Assembly: GCA_026826555.1 (NCBI GenBank)
Contig: JAKSZT010054307.1
Coordinates: 936,140 to 1,000,139, forward strand
Origin: Tolypeutes matacus
Lineage: Eukaryota > Chordata > Mammalia > Cingulata > Chlamyphoridae
Reading direction: 5' to 3'
Length of the DNA: 64,000 bases
Shown here: piece after piece, positions 1 through 10,471 of the stretch
Layout: every line of letters begins with the position of its first letter
Position numbering within the stretch: the stretch's first letter is position 1
Translations under genes and position numbers: made by a program
The notes under the pieces: generated by a model
Seen by the model: the letters and a program-made list of their open reading frames with translations, nothing else
What the model was told of the DNA's origin: nothing
Databases searched by the model: none

Positions 1-229
1 TTATTGCTTTCAGTTTCATGCTTCTGTGGCTTTCTTTCTTAATCTGAATTTCATTTTCTTATAAAGGACTCTGGTATTAGGATTAAGATCCATCATGATT
101 GAGGTAGGACACAACTTAACTGAAGTAACCTCATCAAAAGGTCCTACTTACATTGGGTTCACACTCGGAGGAATGGAATAGATTTAAAAACACATTTTTC
201 TGGGGGTACATACAGTTTCAAGTCACCAT
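1..229 (-). repeat. LTR fragment, xenarthran MaLR-like family, cut by the window edge
   Basis: This stretch matches the right-hand part of the split LTR at 567-738/6518-6796: a pyrimidine-rich block, then the same order of 'gattaagatccatcatgat', 'cctcatcaaaaggtcctac' and 'tttttctgggg'. Read on the minus strand it corresponds to the 5' part of an LTR starting near 229. The rest lies outside the window. The family assignment is inferred from layout and resemblance to MaLR-type LTRs. Confidence 0.6.
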
Positions 230-566
230 GGTATACTCACTACCTCTAAGTATGCCCAGAGTCAAACAATCCTCCCTAGAGCACAGTGTTTGAACTGGCC
301 AAATTCATTCAGCTTGACTTGAAGATCACCACCTGAGTTGGACCCTTCTCTTCTCTGGAGTTCCACAGTACTGTGCAAAGCATTAATCAAACTGTATTAA
401 AGTGGATTGTAGTTAGATTTTTATCTCTTTAAAAGAAAGCTTTTGGTCTTATTTATCTGTGCATCCTATAGTACCTAACACTCAAAGTAGGTATGTACAA
501 CATACTAGTTGAACTTACAAAGTAAAGCCTTAAAAGTATCATAACATCATAAAATGCTATTTTAGT
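230..566. other. Unassigned DNA
   Basis: No reading frame, RNA gene or repeat that I recognise. It separates two copies of the same MaLR-like LTR family. Confidence 0.5.
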
Positions 567-733
567 TTTCTCATTGCTAAATCAATACCATGCAATGAGT
601 TGGCTACACAATAGGAGTTTATTGGTTCATGGTTTTGAGGCTAGGAGAAGTCCAAATCAATGTGATGTCTTCTTCCTTAAGACTGGCATTTTAAGGCTGG
701 CTGTTGGTGACCCTTGGTTCTTGGATCCTGTCA

Positions 734-738
734 TGTGG
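734..738. repeat. Target site duplication of the ERV-L provirus, left copy (TGTGG)
   Basis: TGTGG lies directly before the terminal TG of the left LTR and is repeated exactly at 6513-6517 directly after the terminal CA of the right LTR. A 5-bp duplication is usual for ERV-L elements. Confidence 0.85.
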
Positions 739-1190
739 TGTATTAGTCAGGGTTCTCTCAGGAAGCAGAATCAACAGGAGATATCTGTCAATAATATGAT
801 ATTTTATAAGAGTCTCTCACGCGACCGTGGGGATGCACAAGTCCAGGTTCCGCAGGCAGGCTGCAAGCCATGGGCTCCAGTGAAAGTCCGATGAAAGGTC
901 CTTGATGAGTTTCTGGGAGAAGTTGTCTGCCCAAAGAAGAGCTGGGAAATTTTCTCTGAATGTTGAAATCACTTCCCCTTTTAAGGCATTCAAGTGATGG
1001 ATAAAAACATTACCCATTGCTGATGCAATCTTCCCTGATTTATGCAGATGTAATCAGCCATCCATGCAGTAAACTAACTGGTGATCGAAGTCTATAAAAG
1101 CTCTTGTATTACAATTAGCCCAGTGCTTGCTGGACTTAACACCTGGACACAATTACCTGACCAAGTTGACACATTAGCCTAACCATCACA
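739..1190 (-). repeat. 3' LTR of the ERV-L provirus (452 bp)
   Basis: The plus-strand ends are 'tgtattagtcaggg' and 'aaccatcaca', so on the coding strand it runs TGTGATGG to CTAATACA. Its sequence parallels the right LTR (5396-6512, once the SINE insertion is removed) and the solo LTR at 52092-52543, which is also 452 bp. No clear polypurine tract remains just inside it. Confidence 0.88.
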
Positions 1191-1289
1191 GTCCACGCAT
1201 TGTCAACTCGGCAACCATACACATTACCCTAAACCATACTTAGTCTCTAAGTAAAACAATAATAGACAAGCATACATATATATTTCCAC

Positions 1290-2976
1290 CTAACAATGTT
1301 CATGTTTTTTGCCCACTCAGAAAGGTCTATCCACATAGCTCTTCCCCAGACCTCTCTGTCACCAATTTTCCAATCATGTTCCTTCCAAGTCCCTGATCGT
1401 CCAGCCAAACCATTGGCAACAGCTCATGAATCAGGGTACAAACACACCTCTGGCCGTTTCTTCTTCCAAGCAAAATGAACGACTAGGTGCACTGCTCGAA
1501 GTTCTGCCCACTGGGAGGATTTGCCCTCATTGCTATCCTTCAAGGATGCCCCAGAAAAGGGCTGCAGTGCCTCAGCTGTCCACTTTCGGGTGGTACCTGC
1601 ATATCGTACAGAGCCATCTGTAAACCAGGCCCAAGTTTTCTCATCCTCACTCAACTGATTGTAAGGGACTCCCCAAGAGGCCAAAGCTGTGGGCTAGAAA
1701 AGAGAAGGTAACATGGCAGGGGTGGTGACCATGGGCATTTGGGATACTTCCTTCATGTAACTTACTTGTGCATTCAGGACCTGCTTGAGCCCTATCTCGT
1801 ATATACCACTTCCACTTTATTATGGAGTGCTGCTGTGCACACCCAACTTTATGGTTTGGTGGGTCAGACAATAACCAGCTCATGATAGGCAACTCAGGTT
1901 TCATGGTAACTTGATGGACCATGGTTAAGTATTCAGTCTCTACTAAGGCCCAGTAGCAAGCCAAAAGCTGCTTCTCAAAAGGGGAGTAGTTATCTGCAGA
2001 GGATGGCAAGGTTTTGCCCCAAAATCCTGAGAATCTGCTTTGTGATTCCCCTATAGGGGCCTGCCAAAGGCTCCAGACAGCATCTCTATTTGCCACTGAA
2101 ACTTCCAGTTCCATTGGATCTGCTGGATCATATGGTCCAAGTGGTAGTGCAGCTTGCACAGCAGCCTGAACTTGTCACAGGGTCTCCTCTTGTTCCGGCC
2201 ACCAACCAAAACTAGCAGCTTTTCTGGTCATTCAGAAAATGGGCCGGAGTAGCACACCCAAATCACGAATATGTTGTCTCCAAAATCTGAAGAGGCCAGC
2301 TAAGCATTGTGCCTCTTTTATGGTCATAGGAGGGGCCAGATATCACTTTAGAAGGGATATCTCAACAGGCCCCACACCATTGGACACCTAGAAATTTCAC
2401 TCAGGTGGAAGGACCTGTATTTTTGTTGGATTTATCTCCCATCCTCTCTCACGCAAATGCCTTACCAATAAGTCTAGAGTCTTTGCTACTTCTTGCTCAG
2501 TAGGTCCTATCAACATGATATCATCCATATAATGGACCAGTGTGATGTCTTGTGGGAAGGAGAGACAATCAAGTTCCCTGAGGACAATATTATGACATAG
2601 GGCTGGAGAGTTGATATACCCCTGAGGCAGGACAGTGAAGGTATACTGCTGGCATTGTCAGCTGAAAGCAAACTGTTTCTGGTGGTCCTTACAAATGGCA
2701 ATTGAGAAAAAAGCATTTGCCAGATCAACAGCTGCATACCAGGTAACCAGGGAAAGTGTAGATTTGCTCAAGCAATGATACCACATCTGGAAAAGCAGCT
2801 GCAATTGGAGTCACTACCTGGTTAAGTTTATAAAAATCTACTGTCACCCTCCAAGATCCATCTGTTTTCTGCACAGGCCAAATAAGAGAGTTGAATGGGG
2901 ATGTGGTGGGAATCACCACCCCTGCATCCTTCAAATCCTTGATGGTGACACTAATCTCTGCAATCCCTCCAGGAAT
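1290..2976 (-). pseudogene. pol: ERV-L pol remnant: reverse transcriptase and RNase H
   Basis: This encodes pieces of the retroviral polymerase, which copied viral RNA into DNA. From the N-terminal side, 2725-2934 carries an RT start with [17 protein letters not shown] and a KLNQV block typical of ERV-L. The catalytic YMDD is still encoded at 2520-2531. About 1647-2159 is the connection region (FEKQLLACYWAL), and 1424-1684 is RNase H with FTDGS. The pieces lie in different frames separated by stops, so no polymerase could be made. The coding trace fades near 1290 and no integrase zinc-binding or catalytic motif follows. ERV-L assignment is from recognition of the RT block. Confidence 0.88.
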
Positions 2977-4065
2977 CTAGTATTGCCTTTGATTTACTCT
3001 TTTTCTAGGCAGGGGCAGTTCTAGAGGCTTCCACTTGGCCTTTCCAACCATAATAGTTCTCACTCCACAAGTCAGGGATCCAATGTGGGGATTCTGCCAG
3101 TTACTGAGTATGTCTCTTCCAATTATGCATTCTGGAACTGGAGAAATAACCACAGAATGGGTCCGGGGACCCACTGGACCCACTGTGAGACAGACCTGAG
3201 CTAAAACTCCATCAATCACCTGACCTCCATGAGCCCTTACTCTGACTGGTGGACCACAGTGATGTTTTGAGTCTGCTGGAATTAATGTGACTTCTGAACC
3301 AGTGTCTAACAATCCCAGAAATGTCTGATCATTTCCTTTTCCCCGGTGCACAGTTACTCTGGCAAAAGGCCGTAGGTGTCCCTGGGGAAAGGTGGGAAGA
3401 AGATTAGCAGTATAAATTTTTGGCAGTTTAAGAGGATCCTTCCCCAAGGGGTCCTGGCCTTCTCCTAATTCAAGGGGCTCTGGGTCTGTAAAGTGTCTCA
3501 AGTCTGGGAATTGATTAAGGGGCTGTGATCTCTGCATTTGAGTAGGGTTTTGTTCACTCAACCTAGAACTCTTCTGCATATACAGATCAAGAAGAAATTT
3601 GGTAGACTGCCCATGTATTTCATGTCTAGGTACCCCATGATCTATTAGCCAACCCCATAACTCCATGTGACTCAGACTATTCTGTGTGCTGTTTTGAATA
3701 TGTCTTTCATTGTGGTAGCCACGCCCACCTTGCCTTTGGCGATTAACTGCCAATACTGGATTTTTACTGGACTGAAATCCAATCATCCCCATAATGTTTA
3801 AGGATTCCAATTCCATTACAGGCCTCCCTACAGTAATATCTGGACTACAGAGAAGAGCAACCACAGAGCTCTTCAGAGAAGATAGGGTTTGTCTTACAAA
3901 TTTATTCCTCACAGTCCTGGTTAAAGGTGTGTCCTCTGGACATTCTTGGGGTGAGTGGGCAGGTCTCAAATGGTAAATCCATTCTAGCATTCCAATCTCT
4001 CTAAGCCTTTGGATCCCCTCGTCTACTGTATACCAGGGCAAATCAGGCATCTCAACATCCGACAT
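2977..4065 (-). pseudogene. pro: ERV-L gag C-terminal part and protease, still one open frame of 362 codons
   Basis: This is the longest open frame in the window. The first 200 or so residues are a polar, gag-type region. The retroviral aspartic protease follows, with the active-site LLDTGS at about residues 252-257 and the conserved IIGRDIL segment near the C-terminus. The protease would have matured the Gag and Pol proteins. I see no CCHC zinc knuckle before it. The ATG at 4065 is simply the first after an upstream break, so it is not a real start. The frame is open although gag before it and pol after it are broken, so this is likely chance survival in a dead provirus. Confidence 0.85.
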
Positions 4066-5360
4066 GCTAGGTCACTGTTTGGTCCATGCTTCAGTCAGCC
4101 ACCCAAACAAACCATTAGAGCCCTTTCTAACCCCTCGAGATATAGCACTGAATCCAGAATTTCTGCTTAGTGGGACCATATCAATAAATTCCTTCCACCC
4201 TTATCCCATACCCTTAGTGTCCATTCCCACACATATTCCCCTGATTTCTGTCTATATAAGTTGGAAAACTCATGCAGTTCTTTCAGAGTATAGTGTACTT
4301 CCTCATGGGTCACACTTTGTATTTCACCTTTGGGGGCTTGTCGTGATTTTAGTCTAGTAATAGGTCTCAAAGGCAAGAGGGGTGGTGGGGTGGGTAAGGA
4401 GAAGGATTAGAGATGTCTTACAGGCCACTGACCTCAGGGCATTCCTTTGCATTTTCTTCTAGTGAGACAGGATTAATCTCTTCAGGCAGGGGTTGGAAGG
4501 CAAATTCCTCAGGGCAGACTGGAAGTTGGGCAGTGCATGCTGGAGATTGGCTGGTACCTGCCTCAGGGCTGGGCAGAGCTCCAGACTCCCTGGGGCAGAC
4601 CAGAAGCTGGGCAGTGCAGGCTTCAGTTTGGCTGGTACCCACCTCAGTGCTGGAAGGAGGTCCGGACTCCCTGGGGCAGGCAGAAGGCTGGATGATATAA
4701 GGTTGACAAAGTGTGATCTCCACAGGGTAGGTCATCACAGGTTTATCTGGTAAAGTCTCAGCAGAATTTAGAGTTCCAATGTCCCCACCAATATTATCAT
4801 CATCCCATATGTCTCCATCCCAATCCTCGGGGTTCCACTTCTTTCCAATCAATGCCTTCACTTTAATTGCAGAAACCCTTCGAGGTTGAGATTTTAGTTT
4901 CCTCTGTAATTCTGCTACTCACACAATGATAGTCTGGGTTTGATTCTCAGATATCTCAATCTGTGGCTACAGGAGACAAGATTTTCTTCCAAGGCACGTG
5001 TAGAAATTTTCATATCATTCATGTGGCATTTAAGTTTCAAATTTGAAGACTAGCTCATCTCTTTCTTTTGTAACTGTATCCAGAGTATCTAGGAGGAGCC
5101 AGCCAACATCATTAAACTTTTTGACTCCACAAAATTCTGTCAAGGTGTTGAGAACACTCTCACCCAGATCCTTGCTTCTTATAAGCGTGGAAGTAGGGGA
5201 ATCCAGTGATGCTATTTTGCATATCTCTATTGCCAGCTTACACCATGGACTGTTAGCAACCTCATTATAGGAAAGGGAGTCATTAGTACCCGTGAGTCCA
5301 ATTAGAGTAGAGAGCCAATTACAAAACTCCCAGAACCACCTCAGACATCCCATGTTTAAG
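4066..5360 (-). pseudogene. gag: ERV-L gag remnant
   Basis: Three separate frames lie where gag should be, between the primer site and protease. About 5030-5360 holds an N-terminal part with several Trp and Leu-rich helices. 4418-4861 is acidic then proline/serine-rich and contains tandem 27-residue repeats. 4167-4376 has a Trp-containing stretch (LHEFSNLYRQKSGEYVWEW) that looks like capsid. Gag is the structural core protein. The assignment rests mainly on position and on the adjoining protease; ERV-L gag is poorly conserved. Stops and frameshifts separate the pieces. Confidence 0.7.
4514..4690 (-). repeat. 81-bp tandem repeat inside gag, about 2.2 copies
   Basis: Units at 4514-4595 and 4596-4676 share 'gctgggcagtgcaggct'-like and 'gactccctggggc' blocks, and a partial third unit follows. 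The 81-bp period keeps the frame and gives 27-residue protein repeats beginning CPRESG and containing GTSQ and CTAQL. Confidence 0.75.
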
Positions 5361-5375
5361 ACTCTGTTCCTCAAG

Positions 5376-5392
5376 AACCACTCCCGGTACCA
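5376..5392 (-). promoter_or_regulatory. Primer binding site, tRNA-Leu type
   Basis: Three bases inside the 5' LTR end, the minus strand reads TGGTACCGGGAGTGGTT. This is a near-complement of the 3' end of mammalian tRNA-Leu (CCCACTTCTGGTACCA form), with a few changes. ERV-L elements are named for a leucine tRNA primer. Confidence 0.65.
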
Positions 5393-5450
5393 AGCTGTCT
5401 TATTAAGGGTTCTCTTGGGAAACAGAATCAACAAGAGATATCTGTTCAAT

Positions 5451-6115
5451 GCGAATATTCTCACTGTCCTGATTCTATGATAATCAGGGTGGGCTAAATA
5501 TTCGCTATATTAGAAACCATGCATGTGTCCCCAGACCTCGTTTTCCTCCCTAGGTATGGTTTTTAGAATGCTGGTGATAAACTAAGCCTGATTTATTATA
5601 TGTCCATCCTGTATGGGAAAAGACTGTAACTCTAGGTATCTCTGGTCAGCCTTAAGAGATATAGCAGGGGGCTATATCTGGTTGGTGTCCATCTCCCATA
5701 TGGAGGGACCTGGGTTCAATCCCGGGGACCTCCTGGTAAAAATTTAAAAAATATATAGAAGGTGCGTGGGCCGCCAGGCCCTGTGCGCGGGCGCACCACC
5801 AGTTCCCACGAGCCACACAGCAAGATGATGACATAATAGGAGAGTGACACAAGGGAGAGGCAAGATGAGACGCACCGAAAAACCAGCAACTAAGGTGGCG
5901 CGGGCAGGACGCCTCTCTCCTACATCAGAGATTCCAAGGATTGAATCCCAGTGAAGACAGGAGGAGAAGGATGAGAAGAGAGGGCAGAAAATGGACACAG
6001 AGTAGCCCAGTGAATGGACACAGAAACAGCAAAAACGGGGGGGGGGAGGGGTGTAAAAATGGATAAAAGTAAATAAATAAATAAATCCTTAAAAAAGAAA
6101 AAAAAGAGAAAAAAA
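5451..6115 (+). mobile_element. Retroposed insertion: 213 bp of non-SINE sequence followed by a tRNA-derived SINE
   Basis: A perfect 18-bp duplication, AAGAGATATCTGTTCAAT, lies at 5433-5450 and 6116-6133, so everything between came in as one event. The right part is a SINE ending in an A-rich tail. The left part (5451-5663) is not SINE-like and I do not recognise it. It ends in a duplication typical of L1-driven retroposition. The left part may be 5'-transduced flanking sequence or a template-switch partner. Confidence 0.8.
5664..6115 (+). mobile_element. Xenarthran tRNA-derived SINE (DAS-III-like, two-part)
   Basis: The head has tRNA promoter features: a B-box-like 'gggttcaatccc' at about 5711-5722. 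The body is CpG-rich and is followed by a second 'ggattgaatccc' near 5939. The tail has a G run, '(aaat)n' and A-rich sequence. This layout resembles the longer DAS-type SINEs of xenarthrans. The subfamily name is from memory and is less certain than the class. Confidence 0.75.
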
Positions 6116-6512
6116 AAGAGATATCTGTTCAATAATATGAGATTTTATAAGAGGCTCTCATGCAACCATGGGGATGCACAAGTCCAGGTTCCGCAGGCAG
6201 GCTGCAAGCCAGGGGCTCCGATGAAAGTCCCATAAAAGGTCCTTGATGAATTTCTGGGAGAAGTTGGCTGTGCAAAGACGAGCTGGGAAATTCTCTCTGA
6301 ATGTTGAAATCACTTCCCCTTTTAAGGCATTCAACTAATTGGATAAAAGTGTCACCCATTGCTGATGCAGATGTAATCAGCCATCCATGCAGTAAACTCA
6401 CTGGTGATCGAAGTCCATAATGCTCTTGTATTGCAATTAGCCCAGTGCTTGCTGGATCTAACACCTGGACACAATTACCTGGCTGACTTGACACATTAGC
6501 CTAACCATCACA

Positions 6513-6517
6513 TGTGG
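6513..6517. repeat. Target site duplication of the ERV-L provirus, right copy (TGTGG)
   Basis: Exact repeat of 734-738, directly after the terminal CA of the right LTR. Confidence 0.85.
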
Positions 6518-6796
6518 CAAGGCCTTGGAGGCCTCCTCTGGCCTCTCCCTTCTCTTCTGGGTTCCATTGACCTTCAGCTTCTTGTTTCCCTTGGTTTTCT
6601 CTCTATCTGTCTGAATTTCATTCTGCTTACAAATGACTCTAATAATACAATTAAGAACCATCCTGATTGAGTTGGACCACATCTTAATTGAAGTAATCTC
6701 ATCAAGAGACCCTACTTACAATGGTGTCACACGCACAGGGATTGATTAAGGTTAAGAACATGTTTTTCTGGGGATACATAGTTCCAAACTATCACA

Positions 6797-7989
6797 AAGC
6801 TACTACAAAATTCATGAAAGACTAAAACTATGAGGGTCATTTAATTCAGAGGAAAACGCTCTCCTATAACTTTAGTCCCAACTGAAGACAGCAGCAAACC
6901 ACAACAGAAGATAGACTTAAGTGCCTATGGTAAACATTTAAAGAAATAAATTCACTATAGTTAATAAATTTTCTTTACTAAGGCAGGGAAGGGAGTAGGA
7001 CATTTAAGAAAGACTGTCAATCCTGGCTGAAATGAAGCTTTACCTTCTAAAATATGAGCTCTCCTTATCCAGAAAGTTTACTTACTCATTCCCTCACAAG
7101 AATTAATAAATTGTGTTTGGTTGTGTTTGTGTGCACACCCTAGCATCAGCAACAAAACTAACGTGGATTCATGTAGTCTTTAAATATGCCTGTCTAAAAG
7201 TTAAGATCTGTGTGCCATTTACTATCTGTCTTTTAGCTTAATTTTATCTCTTCTGTCCATTTCCCTCCTCTCTTTTCTCCCAGAAACATTTGTACCGATC
7301 ATGAAAATATTTTATTTTACTTATTTTGAAGTTGTTGCATCTTTTTTTCTTCTCTAATCCACCATAAGTCACAAACAGGGAATATGGGGGTATATTAGAG
7401 GACTATGGCCTCAGAATAAAACGTTTTTTTTTCTTTAGAAAATATACAAAGAAAACACTGTGAAAACCATCTTTCAGAAGTTTTAAGATCCATAATCATC
7501 TGTTTCATAATTTTTCCAAAATGTGAATTTTGTAATAACTTAATTCTTGGTTTTATATGTAAAGCTATCAAACAATCATGTCTATTTTTACTATCTATGT
7601 TTTTAAAGGTTTGCTAAAGTTATTGTTCTTGTTATGGTTAAAGCATAGCATGCATTAATCCAGTCCCTTACAAAAGAAGGATTTTTCCAGCCCAGGATTT
7701 AAGAGAATAATTAACATAAGTATGTAATGTTTAACTTACTTTATGGAGCAAGTGAGAACCGCTGATTGGATAATAAGTCAAAGTATGCTTCCAGAATTGT
7801 CATCTCTACTCTACTATTTTCTCTCCTGGTAAGGGAAATCTATGAGGAAGACAGAGGGAATGACAGCATCTGTCCATATAAAACTGGAGATGCATGGACA
7901 AGACCTTATACTTAGTATGTGTTCCCTTGTTCATCCATCCAAAGCTATATTAAGCTCCTACTGTTTGCTAGGCTAATATTCAATGTGGC
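6797..7989. other. Unassigned AT-rich DNA
   Basis: About 1.2 kb with no reading frame of note and no repeat that I can name. Confidence 0.5.
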
Positions 7990-8380
7990 AATGTGCATAC
8001 AAAAGTAAACTTCTGTCTTCTTAACACAACTGGCTTTTCCATACTTACATGTCTTCTATTTCCCTGGATTGCTCTCCTTCATCCCTCCCAGACTTCAGTT
8101 GACCTAATGCTACAAGTTAATCAAATATCATCTCTCTTTGAATTCTTTTCTGAACTTCTAAACAGAATTGACCAGTTCCTTTTTTTTGTAGAACACCCCT
8201 GATACCCTCAAAAAAACAACCCTGTACATGTTTTTATATGTATTATTTTGTCTGTCTTTCCCACTTGACTATGAATAACTTGAAACAGAGTCCTTGCATT
8301 ACTCATGATTGTAACTCCAGGGCTAGTTGACTTCTAGACACATGGGTGCTTGAGAAATGTATATATACCGAATAAATAAA
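7990..8380 (+). repeat. L2 (ancient LINE) fragment
   Basis: The order of motifs ('tcaaatatcatctctct', 'agaattgaccag', 'tgtctgtctttcccacttgac', then a near-terminal 'catgggtgcttgagaaatg') follows the 3' part of mammalian L2. Strongly diverged. Confidence 0.5.
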
Positions 8381-10471
8381 CGATATTATGGACATTTTTC
8401 TGATGAACCAAAGAACTGAACAAATACAAAAATAACTGCTAAAATAATAAAAGTATTTGCAACAGAAGAAAGATGAAGGAGCATGAATACACTGAGATGT
8501 TGGGGAATGATGATGACAATAACAAAAAGAGTCATGATAATGAAGACAACCCCACATCTGCCAGCATCTAAGTATTTATGAATAGATTATAGGAGGCAGA
8601 AGCTGAATGTTTCACTGTTCCTGATTGATCGTATTGGGAAATCCGTGACCACTTAGGCCTACCCATTCTTACAATGCTACACTTCTCTTGTAGAGGCTGC
8701 TTCCTCCAGTGAGTCTAAAGCTATGCAAAGTTTGGAAAAACAGCTAACACAAGTAGAAAATTCACTTATCCATGAGGTGTGGGGGATGAGGCAGAATTGA
8801 TGTTTAAACACTTAGGGAATTGGGGGAAAGGGATAGGAGGAAAAGATCACGTTTTCTCTCTGATATTCACCTTACCACCCATTATCCTTCAACCTTCTAC
8901 TTGAGAACCACCCATGTTCCCATGTAATGCTTCTTCCATAAAAAAGCATTGCAGTATCCACATAGGTAAAAATGGATGGGATCAAAGAATGCTGGTCTAT
9001 GGGAGTTAAGTAAAATGTTGAAGCAAGTGTCCCCAAAGTAAGGAAGTGGGGTATCCTCTCATATTTCTGCTAGGACTAGAAGGAAGAAATATTTATCCTA
9101 GAGCAAATTCTTTAAGAAAATGATGAAAAAGTCACATTCACACTTGTACTCAAAATTTAGTGAATAATTTCAAAAAGTTCAAAAACCCTCCAAAATCCAT
9201 TCAAGCATTCCCAAGTAAACTATGAATATTAGGTTAAGATGCCTCTTCCAGATGGATATCAGGTGCTGGTAATCAGGGAGACACTGACATTAGCTATACT
9301 ATTGCACAGCTGTGACAGCCTGACACTCTTCCGTAAGGGTCTATAGAGTAGAGAGCAAATCACAGGCCAACTAGAAAATGTCTCAGTACTATTTTTGTGG
9401 TTTAGAACAGATAAATAAAATGGGTGAAAAAGGGATAAAAACTGACTTGGGAATGTCAGTGCAGGCCAGGAGTGAGTGAAAACAGGTGCTTCTATACTGG
9501 TACCTCTTAGAATGAATCTTCCAGCTCTTTCTCAGAGTGGAGATAAACCTCTGTGGCAATATTCATAAAACCAGATATTCTCACAGCCTTCCCCATTAAG
9601 ATGGGAATAGAAGCAGGAAAAATGTAACATGAACTTAATATAAACAAGTAATTGTCGATGTATGAAGTTTGCATTGTTTACTGAAAGAATAGAATTTAAT
9701 GGCATTTTCCTTACACTCTGGATTCAGTAAAACAATACCTAAAATAGCTACTTCAACAACTCTACAGCTACTACATATAAATTTAAATATAAAAAGCTCC
9801 CAAAGGTTTAAAAGAGAAGAGTTTTTATGAAAAGTACATCTGGATGAAAGTGCATTATAGAGAAAAGCCACCAATATGCTCTATCTTTGCTTAGGGCTAG
9901 GAAGCAACAGAGATTTCTGCCTAATCTAATATGGAGCTAATGTGGCTGAATAATGAAAGAGGGGCCTCTTGTTTCTAGAACTGTTCATTTTCCAATCACT
10001 AACAATTAAGGAAAACCTTCTGAAATGACTGTTACAGACACACGACTTAACTCCTGAAAAGTGAAATCCATCCTCTGGTTGTTTCTGCGGCTTATTTTCC
10101 TACGATCCTAAGATCCCTGCTGCTTCTGTTCCAACTGCCTTTTCTCCATCTCCCATTACCAAGATTTGACTGGCAGAGAGGAGCCAGATAAAGTAGGAGC
10201 CAGGAAGATTTCAAAACAGAATTCCCCAGGCAAAGAAACAAGTAGTTTTAGTGCATCTTGGAATGATTCTGGAACATGGTAACAGACTTCAGTGGAGTAG
10301 AAATCTTGATTTCTGGCTTGTCTTTAGAACATGAAAAAGAATAGCATTTCTAGCCCCTGACATTATTCAGGAAAAACATTGCATTTGATGAACATGTGTG
10401 CAGTGGCATGTTTGTGAGTAGACACATATTACACTGAGCTAAGGGTATCCTGAAAAAAATGATTCAATCTC
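8381..10471. other. Intergenic DNA downstream of the olfactory receptor pseudogene
   Basis: No gene found. About 60 bp at 8846-8910 resembles 12354-12412 in the same orientation ('ttttctctctgatat' followed by matching blocks), on the other side of the receptor pseudogene. Confidence 0.45.

Larger units (their letters stand above)
739..6512 (-). mobile_element. ERV-L (class III) endogenous provirus, internally deleted
   Basis: Two LTRs of one family flank about 4.2 kb of internal sequence. Read on the minus strand the order is 5' LTR, Leu-tRNA-type primer site, gag, protease, reverse transcriptase, RNase H, 3' LTR. The reverse transcriptase and protease stretches resemble ERV-L proteins closely. 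Integrase and the dUTPase found in ERV-L relatives are absent: the coding remnant ends soon after RNase H and the 3' LTR begins at 1190. No env is seen, as expected for ERV-L. All genes contain stops or frameshifts. A perfect TGTGG target duplication shows that the two ends are the original insertion ends, so the missing part is an internal deletion. Confidence 0.9.
5396..6512 (-). repeat. 5' LTR of the ERV-L provirus, interrupted by a SINE-containing insertion
   Basis: The LTR parts are 5396-5450 and 6134-6512, matching the left LTR almost block for block. The plus-strand end 'aaccatcaca' at 6512 is followed by the TGTGG target duplication (6513-6517). The break is filled by 5451-6115 plus one 18-bp duplication. 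Confidence 0.88.
567..6796 (-). mobile_element. MaLR-like LTR split in two by an ERV-L provirus
   Basis: The halves are 567-738 and 6518-6796; joined, they follow the same order as other copies in this window (1-229, 25560-25870). The right end reads 'ccaaactatcaca', which gives a TG start on the minus strand. The left half has the 'ggagtttattgg' and 'gtccaaatcaa' blocks typical of these elements. The provirus at 739-6512 plus one copy of its target duplication accounts for the break, so this LTR is older than the provirus. The left boundary is approximate. Confidence 0.65.

Noticed and set aside
4490..4690. CRISPR-like or satellite array
   Set aside because: Only about 2.2 units, in frame within gag, no spacers, mammalian context.
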